A DNA stretch of 64,000 nt. Source: Clostridia bacterium (GTDB lineage: Bacteria > Bacillota > Clostridia > Oscillospirales > CAG-272). Positions 30,933 to 40,545 of this stretch are shown here, piece by piece (the stretch's first letter is position 1; each line of letters opens with the position of its first letter). The stretch lies in assembly GCA_017450945.1 (NCBI GenBank), contig JAFSSP010000017.1:1-64000 (forward strand), given 5' to 3'. Under the pieces are notes generated by a model. The model saw only the letters and a program-made list of their open reading frames with translations. It was not told where the DNA came from and did not search any database. The translations under genes were made by a program, and so were the position numbers.

Positions 30933-33098
30933 TCATGATTGCTTCTGCTTGGAACGCATGGTCAATGAGATGCGCTTTTTGGCAACGTCGACGGCAAGGA
31001 CTCTGACCTTGACCACGTCACCCACCTTGACCACCTCGGACGGATGTTTAACAAAGCGATCGGCAATTTGCGAAATATGAACGAGTCCGTCCTGATGCAC
31101 GCCGATATCGACGAACGCGCCAAAGTCAATGACGTTGCGCACGGTGCCGGTCAATTCCATATCCGGCTTCAGGTCTTCAAGAGACAAAATATCGTCTCTG
31201 AGCACCGGAGGCGGAAGCGTGTCTCGAATGTCTCTGCCCGGTTTTTCAAGCTCGGTCAAAATATCTTTGAGCGTCGGGACGCCCACGCCGATCTCTTCGG
31301 CCAGTTTGATGAGTCCCGCGCTCTCGGCTTTGGTGGAAAGATCTTTGAGATTTCCTGCGGCGACATCGGCTTTGGTATAACCGAAATGCGCGAGCAGTTT
31401 TTCGGCCGCCTCGTAGGATTCGGGATGCACACCGGTGTTGTCAAAAATCTCTTTGCCTCCCGGAACGCGCAAAAATCCCGCCGCCTGCTCAAAGGCGCGG
31501 TCGCCGATGCGCGGCACCTTTTTGAGCTGTTGCCTGGTTGTGAAGGCCCCGGTCTCCTCGCGGTATTTGACGATGTTCTTTGCCGAGGCAAGGTTGATGC
31601 CCGAAATATAGGAAAGAAGCGAATAGGATGCAGTGTTGACGTCCACGCCGACCGCGTTGACGCAATCCTCGACCACGCCGCCGAGCGCTTCGTCAAGGCG
31701 AGATTGTTTCATGTCGTGCTGGTATTGTCATACGCCGATCCCTTTGGGATCGATCTTGATGAGCTCGGCCAGCGGATCCTGCAATCTTCTTGCGATCGAG
31801 ACGGCGCTACGCTGCATCACGTCGAAGTCCGGGAACTCCTCGGCCGCGAGCTTGGAGGCCGAATAGATCGAGGCTCCCGCTTCGCTGACGACGATATATT
31901 TCACGTCTTCCGGAATTTCCTTGAGAAGTCTGGCGATGAAGATCTCGCTCTCTTTGGAGGCGGTTCCGTTGCCGATGGCGATGACCTGTACCCCATGCTT
32001 GGCGATGAGTCGTTTGACGATCATCTTGCTCTTTTCAATCTCTTCTCTCGGCTTGACCGGGTAGATCACAGCGGTGTCGAGCACCTTGCCGATGGGATCA
32101 ACGACGGCGAGTTTGCACCCGTGTGCATAACCGGGGTCAAAGCCCATAACGATCTTGCCCTTGAGCGGCGACTGCATGAGCAGATGAGAAAGGTTGTCGG
32201 CAAAGAGCTTGATGGCTCCCTCCGATGCGTTGTCAAACAGATCGCTTCGCACTTCCCTTTCGATCGACGGAGCAATCAGGCGATCATACCCGTCGCGAAT
32301 CGCTTCCTCAACGTAGGGCTCGGCCGGACTGCGATTGCCGAGGATCATTTCGGAGAACAAAAACTTTAAGATAAGTTCTTCGTCGACTGTGATCGAGACC
32401 TTTAAGAATTCTTCCTTTTCGCCGCGATTGAGCGCAAGAACTCTGTGCGGCAGGATCTTTGCCACCGGTTCGGAATAATCGTAATACTGCGCGTAAACAG
32501 AATCCTCTTCTTTTGCGGCTTTGGAAGAGATCAGGCCAAACTGCATGGTAAGACGCCGAATTTCCTTGCGGAATTCGGCATTGTCCGAAACGATCTCGGC
32601 GATGATATCCTTCGCGCCGGCAAGCGCCTCTTCGCGCGTGGCGACGCCTTTTTCTTCGTCGATGAAGGCGTCGGCCTGCTCTTCGATCGAGGGATCATAA
32701 GAGGGATCCTGCCGCAGAATGAGCTCGGCCAAAGGTTCGAGCCCCTTCTCTTTTGCCACCGAGGCTCTCGTCTTTCTGTGCGGACGGAAGGGACGGTAAA
32801 TATCTTCGACCTCGGTGATGGTCTTGGCGTTCTCAATGGCCGAGAGGATCTCGGGGGTCATCTTCTCTCGCGCGGTGATCAGCTCTGTGACCTCCTGCTT
32901 ACGCTTTTCGAGGTTGCGCAGGGCGTTCAGGCGATCAAAAAGGTTGCGGAGAATCTCGTCGTCAAGGCTTCCGGTCACCTCTTTGCGGTAGCGCGCGATA
33001 AAGGGGATGGTGTTGCCCTCGTCGATGAGCGCTACCGTCTTTTCCACCTGCTCGACACCAAGGTGAAATTCTTCTGCTAACTGCTGGGAAATGGTCAT
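30933..33098 (-). pseudogene. tex: Tex-like S1 RNA-binding protein interrupted by one in-frame TGA
   Basis: Together the two parts make a full Tex protein (about 721 residues) in one continuous frame: the N-terminal helical domain, a YqgF RNase H-like domain (IVMGFDPGYAHGCKLAVVD), helix-hairpin-helix repeats and a C-terminal S1 domain (GTVRNVIDFGAFVDIGVH). A TGA at 31728..31730 stops translation after residue 456 (KGIGV), exactly where the family has Gly of GVGQYQHD; QYQHD follows unchanged. A single GGA-to-TGA change would explain it. The downstream ATG at 31712 has no ribosome binding site, so the S1-bearing third is probably not made except by readthrough. It could also be a sequencing error. 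Confidence 0.88.
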
Positions 33099-33808
33099 GT
33101 CGTTCTGTTTCCTTTCGCAAAAAGGGTATTTTGTTCTGTTTCGGTCAAAGGGCGAAAATCGCCCCTTGCAAGATTCTTTGGTAAGGTCAGGCCGCCGAAA
33201 GCGATACGCTCGAGATCGATCACTTGGTTGTGAAGTGCTTCGAGCATCCGCTTGACCTGGTGGAACTTCCCTTCGGTGATGGTCAGCTCCAGCGTTTTTT
33301 CGCCGGTGCGTTTGACTCCTGCCGGCTTGGTAACAAAGTCGCCAAGATCCACGCCGGACTCGAGAGTCTGAATGTCCTCGTCCGAGATCGGGAATTTTGC
33401 GGTCAGAGCATAAGTCTTTTCAACGTGGTATTTCGGAGAAAGAAGCCTGTGGCAAAGGTCGCCGTCGTTGGTGAGGAGCAAAAGGCCCTTGGTGTTTTTA
33501 TCGAGCCTTCCGCAGGGAAAAAGCTCCATGCGGCGGTATTCCTCGGGCAATAGATCAAGAACGGTCGCTCCGCGCCCATCCTCGGTTGCCGAGAGGTATC
33601 CCTCCGGTTTGTTGAGCATGAGATAAACGAACTTTTGATAGGCGATTTCTCGCCCGCAAAAAGCAACGGTGTCCTTCGTTTCGTCCACTTTTTGATCGGG
33701 AGATTTTGCCGGGATCCCATTCACAAGGACAAGCCCTGCGCGAACGGCTTTGGCGGTCTCTTTTCGGCTTGCAACACCCATGTCGGAAAGAAATTTATCC
33801 AGCCGCAC
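33095..33808 (-). CDS. RsuA/RluB/RluE-family rRNA pseudouridine synthase
   Basis: A 237-residue pseudouridine synthase with an N-terminal S4 RNA-binding domain (RLDKFLSDMGVASRKE) and the catalytic GRLDKNTKGLLLLTNDGD (catalytic Asp about residue 97). It resembles RsuA or RluB, which modify rRNA. The GTG at 33808 is favoured because GGGAGGTGG lies seven bases upstream, whereas the ATG at 33835 has none. The stop overlaps the tex start (ATGA). A promoter lies at 33843..33871. Confidence 0.92.
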   Translation of the reverse strand: MRLDKFLSDMGVASRKETAKAVRAGLVLVNGIPAKSPDQKVDETKDTVAFCGREIAYQKFVYLMLNKPEGYLSATEDGRGATVLDLLPEEYRRMELFPCGRLDKNTKGLLLLTNDGDLCHRLLSPKYHVEKTYALTAKFPISDEDIQTLESGVDLGDFVTKPAGVKRTGEKTLELTITEGKFHQVKRMLEALHNQVIDLERIAFGGLTLPKNLARGDFRPLTETEQNTLFAKGNRTT

Positions 33809-33842
33809 AAGACCACCTCCCTCAAAAATTTCCATCTTCTTT

Positions 33843-33871
33843 ATTATAACACTGCCCCTATGATTTGTAAA
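33843..33871 (-). promoter_or_regulatory. Promoter for the pseudouridine synthase-tex pair
   Basis: Minus-strand TTTACA, a 17-bp spacer and TATAAT. Confidence 0.8.
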
Positions 33872-33882
33872 GAGATTTTTGC

Positions 33883-33922
33883 AAAAAAAGAGGGCTCCGA
33901 AGTCCTCGAAGTCCTCTTTTTT
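33883..33922 (-). terminator. Terminator of the dagK-glyA-mscL operon
   Basis: Minus-strand AAAAAAGAGGACTTC, loop, GGAGCCCTCTTTTTTT; an imperfect hairpin just past the mscL stop. Confidence 0.7.
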
Positions 33923-33934
33923 GATGAGAAAATC

Positions 33935-34465
33935 TTACTTTTGCGCAAGCTTGCGGAGCAGTTCGGTCTGCTCTTTCACGTTGGCGTAGAACTCGTCCTC
34001 GCGAGCCTTGAGCGCCTCTGCCTTGGCAGCCTCCTCGGCGGCCTTTGCTTCGGCCTCTGCTTTGGCAGCGGCAGCAGCCTCGGCCTCGGCAGCAAGCTTC
34101 TTGGCATTCATCTTGTTCTCGGCCTTCTTGACAACGCGAACGATGATAAAGATGCAGAGTGCTACAATGATGAAGTCGATAATCGTCTGAATCCAGTTGC
34201 CCCACATGATAGCAATCTCGGGCTTGACCACTTCACCGGCTTCCAGAACCTCGGGACGCAGAACCGTCTTGACGCCCGTAAGATCCATATCCTTGAGGAA
34301 GAGGTTGGTCAAGGGAGAGATGATGTCGTTGACAAGGCTCGTGACGATCTTACCGAACGCGGCACCGATGACCACTGCAACGGCAAGGTCGAGTACATTA
34401 CCCTTGGTAATGAACTGTTTGAAATCGGCAAAAAATCCGCTCTTTTTGGCTTTCTTTCCTTTCAT
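33935..34465 (-). CDS. mscL: Large-conductance mechanosensitive channel with long Ala/Glu C-terminal helix
   Basis: A 176-residue channel that opens under membrane tension. TM1 carries GNVLDLAVAVVIGAAFGKIV (about residues 22-41) and TM2 IQTIIDFIIVALCIFIIVRV (about 92-111). The C-terminal region after ~115 is unusually long, a predicted Ala/Glu/Lys-rich helix (EAEAAAAAKAEAEAKAAEE) of about 60 residues, where typical MscL is ~130-150 residues in all. It probably extends the pentameric C-terminal bundle. It is the last gene after glyA. Confidence 0.94.
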   Translation of the reverse strand: MKGKKAKKSGFFADFKQFITKGNVLDLAVAVVIGAAFGKIVTSLVNDIISPLTNLFLKDMDLTGVKTVLRPEVLEAGEVVKPEIAIMWGNWIQTIIDFIIVALCIFIIVRVVKKAENKMNAKKLAAEAEAAAAAKAEAEAKAAEEAAKAEALKAREDEFYANVKEQTELLRKLAQK

Positions 34466-34490
34466 GATGAAAAACTCCTTTTTGATTTAT

Positions 34491-35729
34491 TTATTCATAA
34501 AGAGGATACTGTTTGCAAAGCGCCAACACTTCTTCCCTGACGCGATCCTTATTGCCATCAAAATCGGTGGCAATATCTTTGATCCAAGCGGCAATCTTTT
34601 TCATCTCGGTCTCGCCAAAGCCACGGCTGGTGACAGCGGGCGTACCGAGCCGGATGCCGCTGGTAACAAACGGCGTTTCGGGATCATTGGGGATCGCGTT
34701 CTTGTTGGCGGTGATATGCACCTCGTCGAGGCGGTGTTCCAGATCCTTTCCGCTGACGCCAAAGGAACGGAGATCAACCAGCATCAGGTGATTGTCGGTC
34801 CCGCCAGAGACGATGCGGAAGCCCTGTTTTTGCATTTCCGCACATAAGATTTTGGAATTTGAAAGGATCTTTTTCTGATATTCCTTAAACTCGTCGGTCA
34901 GAGCCTCGCCAAAAGCAACCGCCTTTGCGGCGATGATGTGCATGAGCGGCCCTCCCTGCGTACCTGGAAAAATCGCTTTGTCAATCTGCTTGGCAAGCGC
35001 CTCTTTGCAAAGGATCATGCCGCCGCGCGGGCCGCGGAGCGTTTTGTGCGTGGTGGTGGTGACCACATCGGCATACGGCACCGGGCTCGGATGAAGTCCT
35101 GCTGCAACAAGCCCTGCAATGTGCGCCATATCCACCATGAGATAGGCGCCGACCTCGTCGGCGATCTCGCGGAATTTTGCAAAATCAATGAATCTCGAAT
35201 AGGCGCTAGCACCCGCCACAATGAGCTTGGGGTGGCACTCGAGCGCAATTCTCCGGATTTCATCGTAATCAAGCATTTCGGTCTTGTCGTCCACACTGTA
35301 AGGAACGATATGGAAATACTTGCCCGAAATGTTGACCGGAGAGCCGTGCGAGAGGTGGCCGCCGTGAGCAAGATTCAGCCCCATCACCGTGTCGCCGGGA
35401 TTGAGAAGCGCAAAGAACACCGCGAGGTTTGCGCTGGCACCGCAGTGCGGCTGAACGTTTGCATGCTCTGCGCCAAAAAGCTTTTTGGCGCGCTCAATGG
35501 CGATGTTTTCCACAATGTCAACATACTGACAGCCGCCGTAGTAACGGTGCGCGGGGAATCCCTCGGCATATTTGTTGGTCAGCACGGTTCCGGCCGCAAG
35601 GAGCACGGCCTTTGACACGACGTTTTCGGATGCGATCAGCTCAATGTTCTCACGCTGACGGCCAAGCTCGAGCGCACAGGCGTCGAACACCTCTTTGTCG
35701 TAGTTTGCAAGTTCGTCAAAAAAATTCAT
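34491..35729 (-). CDS. glyA: Serine hydroxymethyltransferase
   Basis: A 412-residue PLP enzyme that interconverts serine and glycine with tetrahydrofolate. Motifs are [15 protein letters not shown] near the N-terminus, [18 protein letters not shown] and the PLP lysine in [15 protein letters not shown] (Lys about 228). Full length. Its ATG overlaps the stop of the upstream gene (ATGA), so it is in the dagK operon. Confidence 0.97.
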   Translation of the reverse strand: MNFFDELANYDKEVFDACALELGRQRENIELIASENVVSKAVLLAAGTVLTNKYAEGFPAHRYYGGCQYVDIVENIAIERAKKLFGAEHANVQPHCGASANLAVFFALLNPGDTVMGLNLAHGGHLSHGSPVNISGKYFHIVPYSVDDKTEMLDYDEIRRIALECHPKLIVAGASAYSRFIDFAKFREIADEVGAYLMVDMAHIAGLVAAGLHPSPVPYADVVTTTTHKTLRGPRGGMILCKEALAKQIDKAIFPGTQGGPLMHIIAAKAVAFGEALTDEFKEYQKKILSNSKILCAEMQKQGFRIVSGGTDNHLMLVDLRSFGVSGKDLEHRLDEVHITANKNAIPNDPETPFVTSGIRLGTPAVTSRGFGETEMKKIAAWIKDIATDFDGNKDRVREEVLALCKQYPLYE

Positions 35730-36472
35730 AGGGTCTCCTTTTGGATTGCATTTGGGACGCGCACAAGCTCCCGATTAGAATAAGTGACATAGCCTCCAAA
35801 GCCTGCGGCTCTGGCGGATAAAGCTGACTTTTTGATTCCCTGCCCCACGTCTTCCGGCTTTTCGGCAAACGAGGCAAGCAGAATGTCTCCGCGGCGCTCA
35901 CTCATGCGGCGAAGCACAAAGGGTGAAAGGTCGCAGACCGGATGCCCCGTCGCATAGCAGACTGCAAATCCGCGCGCGACCAGTTCGTCGGCAAGATCAA
36001 GCATGGTCTTGCGATAAAGCGCGGAATCGCAAATTTTTGTTCCAAGGAGTTTTGCGACCGCTTCCAGACCGAATGCGATCCGGCTTTTCGAAATCCTCAG
36101 TACTGCCTTGAAAGCTTCTTTGTAGGCAGAGAGAAATTCCTCGGCGCCTCCCGAAAAGCGGGACAAGAGCAAGGAAAACTCGTCCGGATTCAAGAGATTC
36201 CAAGCGTATTTCTCGTAAAAGAAATGGGTAAAAGAAAAGTAACAATCGTTTTTCGAAATCTCTGGTCTGCCCCAGTCTTCAGGCGAAAGGATCACAACAG
36301 AATCGCTTTCGCATGCCCGCCACGTGCCGGCACTTTCTCCTTGCAGAAAGACGAACAGCGTTGTGATCCCGCGCGTCTTTGCCGCATTCAGATACTCGGA
36401 AGGCAAAATTCCGGGCAAAGGGCAGATCGCGTCAAATTGTCCGCGACAAGCGTTTTGGTCAATCGGTTTCAT
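35726..36472 (-). CDS. Conserved hypothetical protein in the dagK-glyA operon
   Basis: A 248-residue soluble-looking protein I do not recognise. It is rich in aromatic and Cys residues, has no signal or membrane helix, and contains segments [16 protein letters not shown] (about 75-90), [20 protein letters not shown] and [22 protein letters not shown] (split His/Cys-rich part). The alternation of an N-terminal segment starting [10 protein letters not shown] and later [19 protein letters not shown] gives a faint TIM-barrel/PHP feel, but I see no metal motif. It overlaps plsC by 14 bp and glyA by 4 bp, so it is translated with them. The start ATG at 36472 lacks a clear Shine-Dalgarno. Confidence 0.75.
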   Translation of the reverse strand: MKPIDQNACRGQFDAICPLPGILPSEYLNAAKTRGITTLFVFLQGESAGTWRACESDSVVILSPEDWGRPEISKNDCYFSFTHFFYEKYAWNLLNPDEFSLLLSRFSGGAEEFLSAYKEAFKAVLRISKSRIAFGLEAVAKLLGTKICDSALYRKTMLDLADELVARGFAVCYATGHPVCDLSPFVLRRMSERRGDILLASFAEKPEDVGQGIKKSALSARAAGFGGYVTYSNRELVRVPNAIQKETL

Positions 36473-37259
36473 GGAGCTCGGCAAGGATCAGATCGTGCGA
36501 TTTTTGAGCAAGTTCGGGCAAAGGAGTTGCGGCAAGCTCTTCGGGCTGCCAGACGTCGAGCACCTTCAAGGTCACGGTTATGGGCAAAAAGTGCTTGCCC
36601 ATACGGATCTTCTCGGTGTTGTGCGACGCCATGACCACGACCGGGACTCCGGCTTTCTTGGCCAGGTAAAAGGCTCCATCCTTGAACTCCTGGAGTTTTC
36701 CCGAGCGGCTTCTTGTTCCCTCGGGGTAAATGCCGATGCTAAGGCCCTCGTTTTGCACGAGGTCGGCGGCGCTCTTCAGAGTCCGGAGCGCGCGCATGCC
36801 GTTCTCGCGGTCGATCGAAAGGTATCCGGCTTTGCGGATGAGACTGCCGATGAAGGGGATCTTGAAATTCGATTCCTTGGAAATAAAGAGGATCGCACCC
36901 GGATAAGCCGCCATCACAACCATCGGGTCAAAGTTGGAAATGTGGTTGGCAACCAGAACAAAGGGCGTCTTTGGCAGCTTTTCAAAGCCTTCCCTTTTTA
37001 TGCGCACCCAAAGGAATCCGAACAGCCAGTTCGTCATGAAATGCAGATACTTCATGGAAAAACGGTCGGGCTTTTCGGGATTCGGGTTGCGGGAGATAAA
37101 CGGGATCGAGATCACGAACCCAAGGAAAAAGACGAGCGTGATCGCAAGGTAAAAACCGATCCAAAACAGAGGGAGCCACCAAAAGGAAAGCCCTTCCGAC
37201 GTGGCGCACAGCGAAGCCGCACCCGCACCGCTCAATAGGAAAAAGATCAGATTCAACAT
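36459..37259 (-). CDS. plsC: 1-acyl-sn-glycerol-3-phosphate acyltransferase
   Basis: A 266-residue membrane acyltransferase making phosphatidic acid. Two N-terminal hydrophobic segments (about residues 3-20 and 25-55) precede the catalytic ANHISNFDPM (NHxxxxD, about 105-111). The substrate block is FISKESNFKIPFIG, followed by IYPEGTRSRSG (about 176-186) and a late VPVVVMA. It is the better plsC candidate of the two paralogues in the window. It lies 10 bp after the lipid kinase gene, a natural partner since that kinase could make lysophosphatidate or phosphatidate. Confidence 0.92.
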   Translation of the reverse strand: MLNLIFFLLSGAGAASLCATSEGLSFWWLPLFWIGFYLAITLVFFLGFVISIPFISRNPNPEKPDRFSMKYLHFMTNWLFGFLWVRIKREGFEKLPKTPFVLVANHISNFDPMVVMAAYPGAILFISKESNFKIPFIGSLIRKAGYLSIDRENGMRALRTLKSAADLVQNEGLSIGIYPEGTRSRSGKLQEFKDGAFYLAKKAGVPVVVMASHNTEKIRMGKHFLPITVTLKVLDVWQPEELAATPLPELAQKSHDLILAELHETD

Positions 37260-37269
37260 TTCAAAAGAC

Positions 37270-38166
37270 TCAGACGGCCGCGGTCTCTGCTTCTTTTTTG
37301 CCGGCCTTTTTTGCTTTTCCCGAGCTGACCTGATATTCGGTCACGCCCGAAACGGTCTCGCCGTCGATCTGGAGCGCGGTGGGACGATCAAACCTGACCG
37401 TGATCTCGTTCCCGGTGAAAACCGAGACCATATCGGTATGCTCGACGTGCTTGCCCTGGAAAATGCTGGAGAAGGCCATGAGCGTCTTGAGCTTGCCGCT
37501 GCCGTACCAAACGACGGTCGTCAGCTTGCCGTCCGGATCAAAACGATCCTGCGCGGGAGCCGCCATCATACCGCCGCCGTAGTAGCGGCCTTTCATGGTC
37601 GGAGCCAGCCAGACGCGATCGAATTCGTGCGTCTCGCCATCCACGGTGACGGTCGCATGGGTGGTATGGTAATGGAACAGAAGTCCCTTGACTGCAATCG
37701 AGGCATAGTTGACCGGTTTGGAGGATTCTTTTGCAAGCCTGTCGCCCTCTTCACAGCAGTAACCGTCGATGCCATAGCCAACGCCGTTGATGAAGCGGCG
37801 GGTCATGCCGTTGACTTTGACGATCGGCAGATCTTTCACGTACTTGTTGAGCGGAATAAGTCCCTCGTCTCCAGGGGCTACGTCGGTGCGAAAATCATTT
37901 CCGGAACCGCCTGCAAAGAGGTAAAGCGGGTTTACAACTTCCAAGTCGCCGAGATCGTTGACAAAATGGTTGAGCGTGCCGTCTCCGCCGGTCAGGACAA
38001 CCGCGTCCTCCGGAGCAAGAGAAGCGAAGAAAGAAGCAAGGTCTTTGACCTCTCTCACATCGGTAAAGGTCAGTTCCGCGTCAGAAACGAGTGCGCGGAC
38101 TTTTTCGGCGTTGACTTTGCCGTTTCCGCCTCCGGACAGGGGATTGTACAGGACTACGTACTTCAT
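37270..38166 (-). CDS. dagK: Diacylglycerol kinase-family lipid kinase
   Basis: A 298-residue DAGK_cat-domain kinase (YegS/DgkB/BmrU type) that phosphorylates diacylglycerol or a related lipid. It has the N-terminal VVLYNPLSGGGNGK (about 4-17), the ATP-binding VVLTGGDGTLNHFV (GGDGT, about 57-63), LFAGGSGNDF, and the C-terminal beta domain. First gene of dagK-plsC-unknown-glyA-mscL, behind promoter 38231..38259. It would recycle diacylglycerol to phosphatidate. Confidence 0.92.
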   Translation of the reverse strand: MKYVVLYNPLSGGGNGKVNAEKVRALVSDAELTFTDVREVKDLASFFASLAPEDAVVLTGGDGTLNHFVNDLGDLEVVNPLYLFAGGSGNDFRTDVAPGDEGLIPLNKYVKDLPIVKVNGMTRRFINGVGYGIDGYCCEEGDRLAKESSKPVNYASIAVKGLLFHYHTTHATVTVDGETHEFDRVWLAPTMKGRYYGGGMMAAPAQDRFDPDGKLTTVVWYGSGKLKTLMAFSSIFQGKHVEHTDMVSVFTGNEITVRFDRPTALQIDGETVSGVTEYQVSSGKAKKAGKKEAETAAV

Positions 38167-38230
38167 GATGTTACCTCTGTTTTAAGATTTGAATGGACCG
38201 GAAGATTTTCCGATCGATCATACAAGGGCT

Positions 38231-38259
38231 ATTTTACCACAGATTGTGGAAAAAGTCAA
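38231..38259 (-). promoter_or_regulatory. dagK operon promoter
   Basis: Minus-strand TTGACT, a 17-bp spacer and TAAAAT. Confidence 0.75.
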
Positions 38260-39749
38260 GTTTTTGGAGAAAAAAGCACAACCGCTTGTGGAATTTTTTT
38301 CACGGTGTCCGAGGAGGTCATGCCAATGCGCCCCACTTCGGCTTCTGCCAGCTCGCCTGCAATCCCGGCAAGCATGGCGCCAAAGGTCACGGTTTCGAGC
38401 GTGGCAGGCAGATAACCAAGCAGACCGGCAAGGATTCCCGAGAGCACGTCTCCGCTCCCGGCCGTTGCCATTCCGGGGCATCCTCTTGCAACCAGTCTGG
38501 TGCTCTCGCCGTTTGTGACAACGGTCGTATCCCCTTTGAAAAGGAGAATTACACGATTCTCTTTGGCAAAATTCTTCGCAATTTCCAACGGATTCTGCAA
38601 AATCTCCGAGGCCGGGATCCCGGTCAGGCGCTCGAGTTCCTTCGGGTGCGGGGTTAAGATCGCCTGCCCGCGATAGGAAGAAAGAAGCGTTTTGTCCATT
38701 CTCGAGAGCGTATTGAGCCCGTCGGCGTCGATGATAAGAGGGATATCGAGATGGGTCAAAATCCAATTCAGGATTTTTTCGTTTTCGGGAGAGCTTCCCC
38801 ATCCCATGCCGATCGCAAGTGCTTTTTTGCTGGAAAGTGCTTCCCGGAGCTTTGCTTCGTCAAAGAGCGCGTGTCCGTTCCTATCAGAGAGAAGATACAA
38901 GGTCGATTCCAAAAGATAAGGAGAAACGCTCGATGCAATCGAAGCCGGAACGATCAACTGAGACACGCCGCATCCGGATCTCAGCGCTGAGAGAGAAAGA
39001 TTTGCCAGTTTGACGGCTCCCGCGTATTCGGCGCATCCCCCGAGGATCGAAACATAGCCGTAACTCCCCTTGTGCGAGTTGTGCTTTCGCTCACCGAAAA
39101 TACCGATAGAATCTTCAGTTTCGGCAAGAGCAAGATCGTAAGAAGGCCTCGGAAGGCCTATGCCCACGCGTTTGACTGTTCCGACAAGATCTCTTCCGTC
39201 GGCAAGATAGAGTCCGGCTTTGCGCTCTCCGAAGGTGACTGTCAAAGTGGATTTGACCGCGCCGTTTCCGATCCCGCTGTCCGGATCCAGACCGCTGTTG
39301 ATGTCGGCCGAGATCACAACCTTGCCGCTTTCATTGATCTTTTTTGCCGCCTCGTCAAACGGTTGGCGCATCTTCCCGGAAAATCCGATCCCGAGCATAC
39401 AGTCAACAATTTCTTCATAGGGTGATAGCGAGACAGCGGGATCATAGAAAAAGATTTCAATCCCCTGCTCTTTGCACTCGTCAAGAAGCGCTTCGCCCTC
39501 TTTTGTCGCGCGGTCGGTCAAGCGGAGGATCGCGCAGGCGATTTTTGCTTTTTTCAGGCGCAAAGCCAGCGCATAGCCGTCGGCGGCATTGTTGCCGCTC
39601 CCACAGACAACAAGAACCGGGCCGCGCCAGGAATAGGCCAAAAAAAGCCCATCTGCGGCGCGTTCGATCAGCTCTCGCTCGGAGATTCCGGCGTTTATTG
39701 CAAGCGATTCCAGACGTCTTTGTTCGCTTCTTGTCACAAGGCGTTTCAA
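38256..39749 (-). CDS. nnr: Bifunctional NAD(P)H-hydrate epimerase / ADP-dependent dehydratase
   Basis: A 497-residue repair enzyme for hydrated NAD(P)H. The N-terminal YjeF_N epimerase domain (about 1-200) has VVCGSGNNAADGYALAL and VISADINSGLD; the C-terminal ribokinase-like dehydratase domain (about 215-497) has GSYGYVSILGG, ILTPHPKELERL and PGMATAGSGDVLSGILAG. I place the start at TTG 39749 because GGGAGG lies eight bases before it; the ATG at 39782 has no site. Both domains look intact. Confidence 0.92.
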   Translation of the reverse strand: MKRLVTRSEQRRLESLAINAGISERELIERAADGLFLAYSWRGPVLVVCGSGNNAADGYALALRLKKAKIACAILRLTDRATKEGEALLDECKEQGIEIFFYDPAVSLSPYEEIVDCMLGIGFSGKMRQPFDEAAKKINESGKVVISADINSGLDPDSGIGNGAVKSTLTVTFGERKAGLYLADGRDLVGTVKRVGIGLPRPSYDLALAETEDSIGIFGERKHNSHKGSYGYVSILGGCAEYAGAVKLANLSLSALRSGCGVSQLIVPASIASSVSPYLLESTLYLLSDRNGHALFDEAKLREALSSKKALAIGMGWGSSPENEKILNWILTHLDIPLIIDADGLNTLSRMDKTLLSSYRGQAILTPHPKELERLTGIPASEILQNPLEIAKNFAKENRVILLFKGDTTVVTNGESTRLVARGCPGMATAGSGDVLSGILAGLLGYLPATLETVTFGAMLAGIAGELAEAEVGRIGMTSSDTVKKIPQAVVLFSPKT

Positions 39750-39912
39750 TTTTCTTTCCTCCCGGGCGTTTTCTCGTTTCATTCTATCATGGATCACTCG
39801 GCCTGTCAACGAAATTACCAGATTTTTAGGGGTTCCATTTTCGGAGTCTCCTGACTATAATGATACTATCAAGCAAAGAGCGCTCGTATGCGGCGTTCGG
39901 GAAGGATTTTTT

Positions 39913-40503
39913 ATGGAACTCATCCGCATCAGCGATTGCAAACTAAAGGTCATGCTGACGCAGGCGGACATAGAGCGACTTCACTTTGATCCCGAGAGCG
40001 ACTCCTCGGAAGATCTGCACAGGTCCTTTCGATCGCTCTTGCTCGAAATTCAAAGACGAAGCGGTTTTACTGCCGACGGCAAAGAACTTTCCATTCAATA
40101 TTTTCCGTCGCGGGAGGGTGGCTGTGAAATGTTTATCAGCAATTTGCGCGAAAAAGAACCAAAAAGCAACTCCGCGTCGTCTCTTGCTCCGTGCGAGATC
40201 ACCGGCTTTCGCAAAGAATACGTTTTTCGATTTTGCGAAATGAACCTCTTGCTTACCGCCTGCAAGCGACTGCTTCAGATCGGATACGCGGGAGACAGTG
40301 AAGCCTATGTGGACGAGGGCGAACAATGGTTTCTCATTCTCAGCCTGATCTCTTCTCATCCCTTTGAAATGCCAGAGGAATTGTTCTTTCTCTCGGAATA
40401 TGGCCGTCAGGAGAGCGCGACCGACGCAAAAATTTATCTTGCCGAGCATGGGCGCAGGCTTTGCCCTGATTCCGCCGTTCCGATCTTGGCGAAATACATC
40501 TGA
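39913..40503 (+). CDS. MecA-like adaptor protein
   Basis: A 196-residue protein starting MELIRISDCKLKVMLTQADI, which matches the N-terminal domain of MecA adaptors that deliver substrates to the Hsp100 unfoldase ClpC. Following segments DLHRSFRSLLLEIQRRSGF and a C-terminal ferredoxin-like half (CEMNLLLTACKRLLQIGY) also fit. The typical acidic linker is short. The ATG at 39913 is behind GGGAAGGATTTTTT. A TATAAT lies at 39856 with only a weak -35. It is divergent from nnr. Function by family only. Confidence 0.75.
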   Translation: MELIRISDCKLKVMLTQADIERLHFDPESDSSEDLHRSFRSLLLEIQRRSGFTADGKELSIQYFPSREGGCEMFISNLREKEPKSNSASSLAPCEITGFRKEYVFRFCEMNLLLTACKRLLQIGYAGDSEAYVDEGEQWFLILSLISSHPFEMPEELFFLSEYGRQESATDAKIYLAEHGRRLCPDSAVPILAKYI

Positions 40504-40507
40504 AAAC

Positions 40508-40545
40508 AAAAAATCCCGAACCTTCAAAGGTTACGGGATTTTTTG
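40508..40545 (+). terminator. Terminator of the mecA-like gene, overlapping the MATE stop
   Basis: AAAAATCCCG, loop with AACCTTCAAAGGTT, CGGGATTTTTT. The last codons of the MATE gene (stop 40524..40526) lie inside this hairpin. Confidence 0.8.

Noticed and set aside
31728..31730. TGA read as glycine (genetic code 25) or as selenocysteine in tex
   Set aside because: TGA is used as the normal stop of several genes here (rsmD, rimM, uvrC, sigma), this is the only in-frame case, and no SECIS-like hairpin or Sec-type context follows.
39856..39861. A confident promoter for the mecA-like gene
   Set aside because: The TATAAT is clear but the -35 region (TTCCAT) is poor, so I only mention it in the gene entry.
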